A stretch of 64,000 nt of DNA, from the NCBI GenBank assembly GCA_036785705.1, contig JAWUZG010000136.1, forward strand, positions 1,860,001-1,924,000, in the 5' to 3' direction. Position numbers and translations under genes: made by a program. A model generated the notes under the pieces. The model was not told the DNA's origin, did not search any database, and saw nothing but the letters and a program-made list of their open reading frames with translations. How positions within the stretch are numbered: position 1 is the stretch's first letter; each line of letters begins with the position of its first letter. Source of the DNA: Acanthornis magna. Lineage: Eukaryota > Chordata > Aves > Passeriformes > Acanthizidae. Below are positions 63,001-64,000 of the stretch, in pieces.

Positions 63001-64000
63001 TTCTTCCCCTAATCTTTGCCCCTTTGCTTCAATTAAAAGAATGACAGAATTTTTGCCAGAACTAAGAGATTTGATTATCCCCAAAAAATCTGGGTTATCA
63101 ACCTTCTGACATTTTACAATGGGAGTAAACCCAGCTGTTATCCACAGAGATGGAGAGAGAAGATTTGGTTACTAAACCAGAAATTCACTCACAGAGCAGT
63201 CAGGATGCTTCCTCCCATCCTGGCTCACTTCTGTGCTCAGTAATCTGGGGACACTATATATAACTATATACATCTCAACTGTAACACGCTTTTATCTGGA
63301 GCTTTGAGCTAAGATAGCTTTCGCTTGTGTTTTTTCCCCTGACCTCTTCTGCTAATGACACCATTAAAAATCAGCTAATGGAAGCTGGAGAAAGCCTGCC
63401 ACTTGACATATTTAGTACTGAAGAAGAAAATTAAACTCCGCAGTAGTGACTAAAAGAATTGACTTGCTATTTGCTCCTCTACTTCTTGCCAACCTGACAA
63501 TCCTTTCCTGTTTCAATCCTACTTCAGGAAAGCTTCTCTTATAAAAGGATACGAATTCAACAGTAAATAACTCTTTCCAGCACAAGAGTTCACGCCTTTG
63601 AATCGTTGTGCTCTGGGTTCGGATAGGATAAACAAGACAGCACCTGTGGCACTGAGTGTGCACAGCTGAATTAATTCTATTAACAACACCCGAAAGGGAA
63701 GGGTTAACTGGACTCCTGCCAGACCAAGAGCAGTAAATTCCTAAACTGAAAGGTTAAGGCATTTGGATTAGCCTTGCTCGCTGTGCTTGGAAACTCCAAC
63801 CCACAGCAACTCTTCAGATCATGTTTTTCAGGTCAGAACGCAGAGGCAGATTGTTCGGCTGTCTAGTGGGGTGATAAATGATTTTCCTAGGCTGTGAACA
63901 TTTTCACAGTCTGCAGAGAGAGAAATTTAAGGTCTTCTAAGGTTGAAATAAATGCCTGTTTCAGAGGAGGCACTTAGAGCATTTACCACAAAGTGGGGGA
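60007..64000. other. Unique noncoding sequence
   Basis: Four kb without a recognisable gene or repeat family. Frames are 85 codons or fewer, overlapping on both strands. Confidence 0.5.

Noticed and set aside
1..64000. Bacterial or phage features (operons, CRISPR, ribosome binding sites, tRNAs)
   Set aside because: Gene density, composition and repeat content are those of a vertebrate genome. No such features were seen.

Overview
This window looks like nuclear DNA from a bird, most likely a songbird. The evidence is its repeats: several CR1 LINE fragments with the avian 3' end, including one that closes on the ATTCTATG-type tail, and solo LTRs of the kinds common in songbird genomes. It also holds ancient amniote SINE and CR1 relics, microsatellites, and an AT-rich, CpG-poor background. 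CR1 and LTR families were recognised from memory of their general pattern; no database was searched.

I found no convincing protein-coding gene, exon, tRNA, rRNA or CRISPR array. All open frames are short. The longest (10685-11230 + and 50405-50833 +) run through low-complexity repeats. The window is best read as intergenic or deep intronic.

Layout. 1-6 kb: a CR1 reverse-transcriptase remnant (2.5-2.8 kb), a possible old LTR (3.3-3.9 kb) and a possible ancient CR1-like tail (4.3 kb). 6-20 kb: two MIR-like SINE relics (6.3 and 17.0 kb), an ATT/ATC array beside an A/C-only tract (10.8-11.2 kb), a CR1 3' end (17.6-17.8 kb), a short CR1 tail (13.4 kb) and an older CR1 relic (18.8 kb). 20-36 kb is the retroviral part: a 710-bp solo LTR with a 6-bp duplication (20.3-21.0 kb), two solo LTRs of one family in opposite orientation, each with a perfect 4-bp duplication (22.9-23.5 kb minus, 32.0-32.6 kb plus), a CR1 3' end (30.2 kb), and a fourth ERVL-like LTR (35.3-35.9 kb). 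36-64 kb is mostly unique sequence with three CR1 pieces (42.3, 50.4 and 51.7 kb), two T/G-only tracts (45.9 and 54.4 kb) and a strand-switching CTATAT array of about 530 bp (50.4-50.95 kb).

There is no gene set working together here and no evidence of an undescribed gene system. The most checkable novelties are the strand-switching array with its 26-bp perfect palindrome, the paired inverted solo LTRs, the family of strand-asymmetric A/C versus T/G tracts, the MIR relics, and a few unique stretches that may be conserved noncoding elements.
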